64,000 bases of DNA from positions 207,916 through 271,915 of the forward strand of contig JAPPOB010000005.1 in the NCBI GenBank assembly GCA_028818375.1, read 5' to 3'. A model generated the notes under the pieces. It made no database searches. It was not told the origin of the DNA and saw nothing but the letters and a program-made list of their open reading frames with translations. Both the position numbers and the translations under genes were made by a program. This document shows, piece by piece, positions 52,218 to 59,076 of this stretch; within the stretch, counting starts at the first letter, position 1; every line of letters begins with the position of its first letter. Origin of the DNA: Anaerolineaceae bacterium. GTDB lineage: Bacteria; Chloroflexota; Anaerolineae; Aggregatilineales; Phototrophicaceae.

Positions 52218-52325
52218 CCCGTGGGATAGCGAGGGCCCCAGCCCGAAGCATCCCGTGGGATAGAGAGAGCCCCGACTCGAAGCATCCCGTAGGATAGCGA
52301 GAGCGCAAGCCCGAAGCATGCCGCG
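52190..52325. repeat. Four-unit 34-bp tandem repeat (promoter-bearing family)
   Basis: Units start at 52190, 52224, 52258 and 52292 with a constant 34-bp period; the shared pattern is gGATAGCGAGAGCCCCGACT followed by CGAAGCATCCCGTG. Units differ at 3-8 positions. Single reverse-complement copies lie at 23491-23531 and 31793-31821. There are no spacers, so this is not CRISPR. It fills the 178-nt gap between metallophosphatase and aldolase. Confidence 0.9.
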
Positions 52326-52337
52326 GCGCAGCGGCGC

Positions 52338-53201
52338 TCAGCCGCGCCCGATGTGGTACTCCGGCGGCGTGAACTGCCAGATGTCCGCCGCCCGAAACTG
52401 CGCCAGTGCCTCGGCATCCAGGGGCGACCCCGGACAGTATCGCCGTCGCCACTGGTTAAAGGAATGCACCTGCAGGCGGGCCTGACGAAACTCCTCGACG
52501 ACCAGTTGCGCCGTAATGCCATACTGTTCAACAAAGCGCTGACGCTCGAATTCGGCGAAGAGCGGCGCCGGATCGTAGCGAAGGCATCGCGGCTCGACGC
52601 GCCAGCCTGCCGGGCTGCCTTCCAGCAGCGCGTAGCGCGCGAGTCCCGGCCGGCCGTCCAGCGGCACGCCGACCGAACCCGGGTTGATCACTTGCCAACG
52701 CCCTGCGCGCCGGTCCAGCGGAAGATGCGAATGGGCCGTGGCGACGAAAAGTTCATCCACGCCATCAAGCAGCGCGACGAGCTCCGTCTCCGGCAGCAGC
52801 GGATGCAGGCTGCGCAGATGGTCGCCCGGCGCGCCATGCACCACGCGCAGCGCGGGCGCGTCCGCGAATCGCAGCGACAGCTCGTCCGGCCAGCAGGCGA
52901 CTTCCCGCCGCCAGCAGTCCCCGAGTTGGCCGAAGAGCCAGGGCAGCAATTCGTAGTCGCGCCAGTGCGCCGGCATACGCGCCGTGCCGTATTGCAGCAG
53001 GTAGTACTCGTTGTTGCCGCGGATGACGACGCAGCCGCGCTCCTGTATCCGCTCCAGCACGGCGGCGGAGAATGGACCCCAGTTGATGACGTCACCGGCG
53101 ACGACGATCTGGTCAACGGCCTGGGCGTCGACGCGCGCCAGCACGGCCTCAAGCGCCGGCAGGTTACCGTGAATGTCGGCCAGCAGGGCCAGACGCGTCA
53201 T
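52338..53201 (-). CDS. YfcE/MJ0936-like metallophosphoesterase
   Basis: 287 residues. Calcineurin-like phosphoesterase with all five motifs: LALLADIHGNLPALEAVL (D9, H11), IVVAGDVINWGP (GD), VIRGNNEYYL (GN), RVVHGAPGDHLRS (H) and FVATAHSHLPLDRR (HxH), then VINPGSVGVPLDG. Two metal ions hydrolyse phosphodiesters or nucleotides; small family members act on cNMPs. The C-terminal 80 residues (YGITAQLVVEEFRQARLQVH) are an extension beyond YfcE. Start 53201 overlaps the stop of a small upstream ORF by ATGA. Confidence 0.9.
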   Translation of the reverse strand: MTRLALLADIHGNLPALEAVLARVDAQAVDQIVVAGDVINWGPFSAAVLERIQERGCVVIRGNNEYYLLQYGTARMPAHWRDYELLPWLFGQLGDCWRREVACWPDELSLRFADAPALRVVHGAPGDHLRSLHPLLPETELVALLDGVDELFVATAHSHLPLDRRAGRWQVINPGSVGVPLDGRPGLARYALLEGSPAGWRVEPRCLRYDPAPLFAEFERQRFVEQYGITAQLVVEEFRQARLQVHSFNQWRRRYCPGSPLDAEALAQFRAADIWQFTPPEYHIGRG

Positions 53202-53365
53202 GCGCCCTGTGTGTCGGGTTGCAGAAACGCGGAGTCACGCCGCAAGGCCGCCAGACGTCGGGTCTTCTCTTCCGCGCTGACCCTGGCGGCGAGAATGTCG
53301 TCCAGACGGCCAGACTCATGTTTCACAGCGCCGTTTTCCCTTGCGAGTTTCCTGGTAATGCTCAA
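53198..53365 (-). CDS. Small ORF upstream of metallophosphatase; tail related to the 55451 small ORF
   Basis: An open frame of about 55 codons (TTG 53365 is one start; GTG further in would give about 40) ending in ATGA with the metallophosphatase start. It contains RLDDILAARVSAEEKTRRLA followed by ALRRDSAFLQ, which matches IPAAEVSADEKARRLQ of the small protein at 55451-55648 (the DNA is about 80% identical by eye over some 46 nt). No ribosome site is visible. It may be a real coupled small gene, or the 3' remnant of a gene split or duplicated when the R-M module inserted. Confidence 0.4.
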   Translation of the reverse strand: MSITRKLARENGAVKHESGRLDDILAARVSAEEKTRRLAALRRDSAFLQPDTQGA

Positions 53366-53381
53366 GGAAGTTCGAATTGCG

Positions 53382-54296
53382 CTAAGTCATTTGATTGTCG
53401 GAGAGTTCAAACAAAGCCTCTTTGATGCCGACCTCATCCTCGGGAGGCCTGCGCAATGTCCTTTCCAAGCGGGGTTCCAGATAGTCATACAATTCTGTCA
53501 GCGGGCGATTGTTCCTGATTTGAATGAACTTCACCTGTTGATTCCTCGCGGTCTGCCAAGCGCTGGATCTGGGCCCCAACCTGTCGAAGATAACAATGCC
53601 CCCTCTTCCCACGCGATTGATCTTGTCCTCAATGACTTCCTGATTGCCTCTCTCAATGAGACCAATTTCAATCGGGATCCTTCCCCGACGACTCGCAATT
53701 TCAGCATCGACTTCACGAGCAACCTCAACGTCTCTCTGTAAATTCATCCAAAAATCCTGGTCCTCAACCAATCCCAAAATCGAAAGGCCTGCACGCACAA
53801 ATGCTTTTTCAAGCGTTTTGCCAACTCTGGATTTGCGCGCACCACGAACTGTCAGGGTGGCTGCCCCTGCCCAAATCATTAACATTGCATCATTGAAGTC
53901 TAAATCAGCTCGATTTTCTGTCGTTTCCTTGATGTGGTCGACTATCTCCGTTAGGAATTCAAGCCGATTGTCTTTTAACGAGACTCCGAGGTTCTGGGCA
54001 GTTTTATTGGTCAAGCCGAGCAACCACAAGGCCAAGTCTTTCTCACTATGCTCTAGTTGTTCTTTGAGAGCAGTTGCCCATACGTCAATATCAGAGTCTT
54101 CAGGCAACAATCTGTTGACGGCAACGATGCGCTCGTACGCATCAAGGAGTTGGGTTCGGGTTTGACCTTCGGTATAGAGGCGATAGTTGTACCCTAGGAA
54201 CAGCGCGGCAACGATTTGTCTGATGCCATCGGGAGAGTCAAGGCTATATATGGTCGGAATCAGTATCCGCGCTCCCAAAGTAATGAACGTCATCAA
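53382..54296 (-). CDS. Putative type II restriction endonuclease paired with a SPPY methyltransferase
   Basis: 304 residues. No textbook PD-(D/E)XK is obvious, but the stretch VDAEIASRRGRIPIEIGLIE (about 196-215) followed by RGNQEVIEDKINRVGRGGIV and IFDRLG resembles the core of CfrBI-type endonucleases as I remember them (beta-strand acidic residues before a GxxxxGNxEVIxDK segment). Function is inferred mainly from the adjacent methyltransferase, whose 3' end its start overlaps by 53 nt, and from low-GC, island-like composition. Start ATG 54296 or the next codon. It would cut unmethylated DNA at the methylase's site. Confidence 0.6.
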   Translation of the reverse strand: MMTFITLGARILIPTIYSLDSPDGIRQIVAALFLGYNYRLYTEGQTRTQLLDAYERIVAVNRLLPEDSDIDVWATALKEQLEHSEKDLALWLLGLTNKTAQNLGVSLKDNRLEFLTEIVDHIKETTENRADLDFNDAMLMIWAGAATLTVRGARKSRVGKTLEKAFVRAGLSILGLVEDQDFWMNLQRDVEVAREVDAEIASRRGRIPIEIGLIERGNQEVIEDKINRVGRGGIVIFDRLGPRSSAWQTARNQQVKFIQIRNNRPLTELYDYLEPRLERTLRRPPEDEVGIKEALFELSDNQMT

Positions 54297-55410
54297 AGTC
54301 TATCGGGGATGACGCGAACAAATCAGTCAGTTGATAACGAATTTCCTCAAAATAGTCGGAGCGCTTCTCAATGAGAATGAATCTCCTCTCCAGAGACGAA
54401 GCAACCCGGCCGACAGTTCCTATTCCAGCGAAGGGGTCAAGCACACTATCGCCCCGAAAAGAATAGTATCGCACAACTCTGTTCACGAGTTCATCCGGGA
54501 ACACGGCAGGGTGGGCCTTGTGGCTGGCGGGAGTGATCTCCCAAACGTTGATTTTTTCATATTCTCCCAAAATCCGTGATTCCTCCACGGCAAGCGGATC
54601 AGGGTGATTCCTTAGGTTCCAATCGATCAACCTGTCAGTCTTCTTTCGGTAAACCATCACATATTCTGTGACAGTGACGGGCTTGTATTGCAATGGTTGC
54701 CTGTCTGCCGCGAAACGCCTGCCTCGTCCCAAATGCCAACCAGCACCTTCAGGCTTTCGCCAGATGATGTCATCAATGAATTCAAAGCCAATGGTGTTAA
54801 GGATGGGATGCAGGTCAAAGGGTATCGGCAAACGTTTGCTGGCAGTGCTGCGAGATGTACGGCGAACCAAAACTGGTGAAAGGTTTACGACAAGGAACCG
54901 CCCCTCTGCGAGAACAGAGTGGCATGCCGAAAAAGCTTCGCCAAGGAAATCCAGATAGGCATCGTAATTGACATACTCAGCGTATTCGGATTTCGCATTG
55001 AAGTAGGGTGGCGACGTAAAAACCAATTGTGCACTTTCGGGTGGGAAATTCTGAAGCACATCTCGACAGTCACCCAAAATGACTTTGTTGGGCGTGGCGG
55101 GGAACGTGATTGCCGAGTCTCGCTTCCGGGATCTTTTACCCTTCTCACCATTTGTGACGAAGAGTCGTTCACTTACTATTTTCGGTGATGGAAAATGGCA
55201 AATCTTGCCGTCATAGCTGACTTGCAGTTCCCCGATTGGCACACTTGTGTCTTGAGATGAAACAAGCGCAACACGCCACAGGCGCATCCTCCCATCCCAC
55301 TCTGGCAAACCGAGCAGAATTTTCTCCCGTTGCCGTCCGGTAAAATGATTGTTCAACCATCCTGTTGCCACTTGGCGGACATCATCTGTGAGTAATTTCG
55401 CGTTGGTCAT
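54244..55410 (-). CDS. DNA methyltransferase, beta-class with TSPPY motif (N4-cytosine type likely)
   Basis: 388 residues. Motif IV LVFTSPPYFNAKSEY (TSPPY at 132-136) precedes motif I VLDPFAGIGTVGRVA (about 324-338), the order of beta-class enzymes; SPPY is typical of N4-cytosine methylases, though some adenine enzymes share it. The preceding KVILGDCRDVLQNFPPESA is motif III-like. Residues 1-100 are an extra N-terminal domain of unknown role. The pair with the downstream endonuclease forms a type II R-M system. Lower GC and more AT-rich codons than neighbours. It lies 40 nt downstream of the small 55451 gene. Confidence 0.88.
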   Translation of the reverse strand: MTNAKLLTDDVRQVATGWLNNHFTGRQREKILLGLPEWDGRMRLWRVALVSSQDTSVPIGELQVSYDGKICHFPSPKIVSERLFVTNGEKGKRSRKRDSAITFPATPNKVILGDCRDVLQNFPPESAQLVFTSPPYFNAKSEYAEYVNYDAYLDFLGEAFSACHSVLAEGRFLVVNLSPVLVRRTSRSTASKRLPIPFDLHPILNTIGFEFIDDIIWRKPEGAGWHLGRGRRFAADRQPLQYKPVTVTEYVMVYRKKTDRLIDWNLRNHPDPLAVEESRILGEYEKINVWEITPASHKAHPAVFPDELVNRVVRYYSFRGDSVLDPFAGIGTVGRVASSLERRFILIEKRSDYFEEIRYQLTDLFASSPIDFDDVHYFGSADTDSDHI

Positions 55411-55450
55411 TTTCTTTCATCTTCCATGTCAGCTGCTATGAATTTCGATG

Positions 55451-55648
55451 TCACAACAATATACCCAGTCGAGAAAGGTCATGCAGAAAGTCCTGCAGAC
55501 GCCGGGCCTTCTCGTCCGCGCTGACTTCAGCGGCGGGGATGGCCGGCGGGAAGGCGTGAATCTCCGCCAACACCCGCTCGCGCTCTTGCTGCAGTCGCCG
55601 CCGCAGGCCCTCGCCCTGCCCGCAGAGGGATTCAGTTCCGGGAGTCAT
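55451..55648 (-). CDS. 65-residue charged small protein coupled to hydantoinase A
   Basis: ATG 55648 lies inside the last codons of hydantoinase A (17-nt overlap) and the frame runs 66 codons to 55451. The product is rich in Arg, Glu and Leu and probably helical: GEGLRRRLQQERERVLAEIH, then PAIPAAEVSADEKARRLQDF and LHDLSRLGIL. The gene is GC-rich like the operon, unlike the R-M genes that follow. I recognise no family. Its tail resembles the small ORF on the other side of the R-M module. Confidence 0.6.
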   Translation of the reverse strand: MTPGTESLCGQGEGLRRRLQQERERVLAEIHAFPPAIPAAEVSADEKARRLQDFLHDLSRLGILL

Positions 55649-57638
55649 CGGCGTTGTGCTCCAGCAGCACATTGCGCCAGGGGTCGACCCTGGCCGTCCA
55701 GGCGGGCGCCACCCACACCGTGCTGTCCAGTTGCAACAGCAGCGCCGGCCCTTCAATGCGCATACCGGGTAGCAGACTGTCGCGTTCGTAATGCGCGATG
55801 CCGTCCCGCTCGTGCAGCAGCGGAGCCGCCGTCTCCGCGTCTTCGGGCTCCGCTTCCAGCAGCGGCTTGTCGACCAGGCCGATGGCCTGCAGCCGCAGAT
55901 TGACCACCTCGACCTCGCGTCGCGGCAGGGCATGGCCGTATTGCTGTCGGTGGGCCTCGTGAAAGGCCGCCGTCGGGTCCTCGCTGAAGGGCAGGGTCAG
56001 TTCGTAAGACTGGCCGGCGTAGCGCAGGTCGAGCAGGGCCTGGAAGCGCATGGCGGCGTCCGGGATGCCTTCGCGGGCCAGCTGGGCCCGGGCGCGCTGC
56101 GTCATCTCCTCAAGGCCAACGCGCAAGCCTTGCAGCGTACCCGCGGTGGCCAGCGCCAGCACCGACCTGCTGCTCTCGCGCAACACGTCCGCCACCAGCA
56201 GGCCGAGGGCACAGAGCACACCAGGCCAGCGCGGGACGAGGATGCGGCGCATCTCCATGCGTTCGGCGATGTCGCAGGCGTGCAGCGGCCCGGCGCCACC
56301 GAAGGCCATCAGGGTAAAGTCGCGCGGATCGTGGCCGCGGGCGATGGACACCTGGCGCAGGGCGCGATCGATGTTGGCGGCGGCCACGTCGATGACGCCG
56401 CGCGCGGCCGCTTCCGGCGACAGTTGCATGGCGCGCGCCAGCTCCGCCATCGCCCGGCGCGCGCCGTCCAGTTCCAGACGCATGCCGCCGCCAAGAAAGT
56501 GGCCGGGGTCGATTCTGCCCAGCAGGGCGTTGGCGTCGCTGACGGTGAGTTGCCGCCCGCCGCGATTGTAAATCATGGGGCCGGGGTCGGCGCCGGCGCT
56601 TTGCGGCCCCACGCGCAGGGCGCCCCCGCCATCAAGACGCACCAGCGAACCGCCGCCCGCGCCGATAGTCTCGATATCCAGCACACGCAGCCGCAGCGGC
56701 ATGCCGTCGATCTCCGCGTCGGCGCGTCGCGCCGGGCCGCCAGGGCAAAGCGCCACGTCGGTTGACGTGCCGCCCATGTCCAGCGTGATGATGTTCTCGT
56801 GGCCGGCAATGCGGGCGACCCAGGAAGCGCCGATGACGCCCGCCGCCGGCCCGCTCAGCGCGGTCTGCAACGCCTGCTCGCGCACCTCGTCGGCCGCGCT
56901 GACGCCGCCGTCGGACTTCATCACCAGCAGTCGCGAACCGGTCGGCAAGGCCTCTTCCAGGCGACGCAGATAGCGGGTCATCACCGGCCGCACCCATGCC
57001 TCCAGCGCCACGGTGCTGGCCCGTTCGTACTCACGAAATTCCGGCAGCACTTCGCAGGAGAGCGATACCTGCCGGGCCTGCATCAACCCGCGCTGCAGAA
57101 TGCGCGCGCGAATGGCCCTTTCATGCTGCGGATTGACGAAACTGTAGAGCAAACAGACCGCCACCGACTCAACCTCCTGTTCGACGAGGGAGTCGAGGAC
57201 CGCGTCCAGCGCCCGCATGTCCAGCGGCTGCAGCACCGCGCCGTGGTGGTCGAGCCGCTCGGGCACCTCGTGGCAGCGCTCGCGCGGAATCAGGGGCGGG
57301 GGCAAGGCCGGCTGCAGGGCGTAGAGCACAGGACGGCTCTGGCGGCCAATGAACAGCAGGTCGCGAAAGCCGCGGGTCGTGATGAGCGCCGTGCGGGCGC
57401 CCTTGCGTTCAAGGATGGCGTTGGTGGCGACGGTGGTGCCATGCGAAATGCGGGCGTCCGGCGCCACCCCAAGGGCGGCCAGGCCCGCCAGCATGGCATC
57501 CGCAGGATTGTCGGGTGTGCTGGGTCGTTTGTGGATGTGCAGACGGCCGTTTTCGGCCAGCACAAGGTCGGTGAAGGTGCCGCCGATGTCCACGCCGGCG
57601 AACATCGCGGGCTGTTGTGCTGCCTGCCGGCGTTTCAC
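55632..57638 (-). CDS. Hydantoinase A / oxoprolinase subunit family protein
   Basis: 668 residues, normal for HyuA. ATP-binding actin-like fold: FAGVDIGGTFTDLVLAENG (phosphate 1, about 13-31), RISHGTTVATNAILERKGAR, LITTRGFRDLLFIGRQSRPV, VAVCLLYSFVNPQHE, LLVMKSDGGVSAADEV, NIITLDMGGTSTDVALCPGG (phosphate 2), ETIGAGGGSLVRLDGGGALR and AFGGAGPLHACDIAERM. GTG 57638 overlaps the stop of the DtxR-type regulator; ATG 57605 is an alternative. Forms an enzyme with hydantoinase B (49779-51371), unusually distant here. Confidence 0.92.
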   Translation of the reverse strand: MKRRQAAQQPAMFAGVDIGGTFTDLVLAENGRLHIHKRPSTPDNPADAMLAGLAALGVAPDARISHGTTVATNAILERKGARTALITTRGFRDLLFIGRQSRPVLYALQPALPPPLIPRERCHEVPERLDHHGAVLQPLDMRALDAVLDSLVEQEVESVAVCLLYSFVNPQHERAIRARILQRGLMQARQVSLSCEVLPEFREYERASTVALEAWVRPVMTRYLRRLEEALPTGSRLLVMKSDGGVSAADEVREQALQTALSGPAAGVIGASWVARIAGHENIITLDMGGTSTDVALCPGGPARRADAEIDGMPLRLRVLDIETIGAGGGSLVRLDGGGALRVGPQSAGADPGPMIYNRGGRQLTVSDANALLGRIDPGHFLGGGMRLELDGARRAMAELARAMQLSPEAAARGVIDVAAANIDRALRQVSIARGHDPRDFTLMAFGGAGPLHACDIAERMEMRRILVPRWPGVLCALGLLVADVLRESSRSVLALATAGTLQGLRVGLEEMTQRARAQLAREGIPDAAMRFQALLDLRYAGQSYELTLPFSEDPTAAFHEAHRQQYGHALPRREVEVVNLRLQAIGLVDKPLLEAEPEDAETAAPLLHERDGIAHYERDSLLPGMRIEGPALLLQLDSTVWVAPAWTARVDPWRNVLLEHNADDSRN

Positions 57639-58312
57639 ACCAGGGCAAACTCGTCTTCAGCGCAAACGCGCAGCACGCTCGCCAGTTCAGGGCCGATGAA
57701 ACAGTCGCGCTCGCCCAGACGCAGGTGCAGCGGCCCGCTGAACGGCGCGCGCGCCACCAGCGTCAACCGCACGCCGGGCCGCAGCCCCAGGCTGTCCAGA
57801 TATTGCAGCATGTGTCCGTCATGGCTGTGTACGCGGCTGAGGCGCAACTGGCGGCCGGTCTCAACCTCGTTGAGCGCCTGGTCCCGGATGCGCGGCATGT
57901 GTCCGTCGCGCGTGGGGATCGGCTCGCCATGGGGACAACGACGAGGATAACCGGCAAGATGGTCCATGCGATCCAGAACGACGTCGCTGACCACCGCGCC
58001 AAGTTCATCGGCCGAATCGTGGACCTCGTGCCAGCCCAGCGACATGACGTCGACCAGAAAAACCTCCACCAGACGGTGACGGCGGATGTTTTGCAGGGCC
58101 ACCCGCTCGCCGGCGGGGGTCAACTGAATGCCGCGCCCGGGATGCAGGTAACCGGCCTTCTTGAGGCGTTGCACCATGCGCGTCACCGCCGGCGCCGAGA
58201 CCTGCAGGACCTCGGCGAGGGCGGCGCCGGATACATTGGGGGCACCCTGCTGGTAGTGGGCCAGGCGCCAGGCTTCCGCCAGGTATTCCTGCATGGTATT
58301 GCTGGGGTTCAT
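57635..58312 (-). CDS. DtxR/MntR-type metal-dependent transcriptional regulator
   Basis: 225 residues. N-terminal winged helix (NTMQEYLAEAWRLAHYQQGA; ALAEVLQVSAPAVTRMVQRL; GYLHPGRGIQLTPAGE), central dimerisation and metal region (NIRRHRLVEVFLVDVMSLGW, HEVHDSADELGAVVSDVVLD, GYPRRCPHGEPIPTRDG), and a C-terminal FeoA/SH3-like domain (SHDGHMLQYLDSLGLRPGVR). DtxR proteins repress metal uptake genes when Fe or Mn is bound; here it heads a hydantoinase operon, overlapping hydantoinase A by GTGA. Start ATG 58312. Two palindromes lie directly upstream. Confidence 0.88.
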   Translation of the reverse strand: MNPSNTMQEYLAEAWRLAHYQQGAPNVSGAALAEVLQVSAPAVTRMVQRLKKAGYLHPGRGIQLTPAGERVALQNIRRHRLVEVFLVDVMSLGWHEVHDSADELGAVVSDVVLDRMDHLAGYPRRCPHGEPIPTRDGHMPRIRDQALNEVETGRQLRLSRVHSHDGHMLQYLDSLGLRPGVRLTLVARAPFSGPLHLRLGERDCFIGPELASVLRVCAEDEFALV

Positions 58313-58326
58313 GCTTGCACCATCAC

Positions 58327-58342
58327 AGCGACGTACGTCGCT
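58327..58342. promoter_or_regulatory. Perfect 16-bp palindrome upstream of the DtxR-type gene
   Basis: AGCGACGTACGTCGCT is its own reverse complement and lies 14 nt before ATG 58312. Candidate operator for autoregulation. Confidence 0.5.
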
Positions 58343-58353
58343 ACCGCGACCGC

Positions 58354-58374
58354 ACACTTTCGGGTCGGAAGTGT
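58354..58374. promoter_or_regulatory. 21-bp near-palindrome upstream of the DtxR-type gene
   Basis: ACACTT-tcgggtcgg-AAGTGT, about 17 of 21 positions symmetric, adjacent to a minus-strand TATGAT (58379-58374). DtxR-type operators are about 19-21 bp inverted repeats, so this is a second candidate operator overlapping the promoter. Confidence 0.5.
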
Positions 58375-58375
58375 A

Positions 58376-59014
58376 TCATAGCCTGCTTTTGTCGGAATTG
58401 CCGCTATCCGGCGAGATTGTACGCGATTCCAGCCCGTGTTGCCGCATCAGGGTGTCCAGCGCGTCGGTCAGGGCGGCGGGCGTGCTGTCATTGAGCAGGG
58501 TGTGGTCGGCAATGGCGACAGGCCCGCCCTTCTCCAGCGTGGTGATCTCGCGCAAATCGCGCGCCTCGGCCGCCGCGGCATCCAGCGGACGCTGCGAACG
58601 TGTTCCGAGGCGCTGATAGCGACGCTGCCGCGCGCTGACGATGGCGACCACCAGCAGACTGGCGTCCAGTTCTCGCCTGAGCAACTGGTATTCGGAGAAG
58701 CTGTAAAGCCCGTCGATGAAAATGACGGGGGAGGTCTGCAACAACTGCCGCAGAACGGGCAGGGCCAGCCTGGCGATGGCCTCCCGTCCCTGCAGGGCGC
58801 GCAGGTCCTCGCGCACGATTCGTTCGCTTTCCTGCGTCCGGGGCAGGCCCCGGCGCTCCACTTCGTCGACTACAATCTGACCAAAGCGAAAGCCAGGATA
58901 GCCGCGACGGCGCAAATGGTCCGCGCAGAGCGTCTTGCCGGCGCCTGGCATCCCGACCAGCGCGATGGCGCAGGGAAGTGCGATGGCGTTCATACCTGTA
59001 TCCGCGGTTGCCAT
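58376..59014 (-). CDS. P-loop nucleoside/nucleotide kinase-like ATPase
   Basis: 212 residues. Walker A AIALVGMPGAGKTLCADHLR (about 16-35), a lid-like or NMP-binding segment (YPGFRFGQIVVDEVERRGLP, RTQESERIVREDLRALQGRE), PVIFIDGLYSFSEYQLLRRE (Walker B-like strand), and LVVAIVSARQRRYQRLGTRS with basic lid residues. Resembles dephospho-CoA kinase/archaeal AAA kinase COG0237-type proteins; substrate unknown. ATG 59014 lies 8 nt after a TATACT, consistent with a leaderless message; ATG 58993 (seven codons in) is the alternative. Located between the DtxR operon and a glycosyltransferase. Confidence 0.75.
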   Translation of the reverse strand: MATADTGMNAIALPCAIALVGMPGAGKTLCADHLRRRGYPGFRFGQIVVDEVERRGLPRTQESERIVREDLRALQGREAIARLALPVLRQLLQTSPVIFIDGLYSFSEYQLLRRELDASLLVVAIVSARQRRYQRLGTRSQRPLDAAAAEARDLREITTLEKGGPVAIADHTLLNDSTPAALTDALDTLMRQHGLESRTISPDSGNSDKSRL

Positions 59015-59022
59015 GGCGCGCC

Positions 59023-59051
59023 AGTATAGGCGTGGGCTGCAACAATGTACA
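59023..59051 (-). promoter_or_regulatory. Promoter of the P-loop kinase gene (leaderless candidate)
   Basis: Minus strand TGTACA, 17 nt, TATACT, then GGCGCGCC and ATG 59014. The predicted start of transcription coincides with the start codon. Confidence 0.5.
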
Positions 59052-59076
59052 GCAGGCGCCAACTGTTGGGCATGCA

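Noticed and set aside
52190-52325. Tandem 34-bp repeats as a CRISPR array
   Set aside because: Units are directly adjacent with no spacers and no cas genes are in the window.
53219-53425. Plus-strand 68-codon frame between metallophosphatase and endonuclease
   Set aside because: The minus-strand frame in the same place ends in ATGA with the phosphatase start and shares a motif with the 55451 small protein; the plus frame has neither ribosome site nor similarity.
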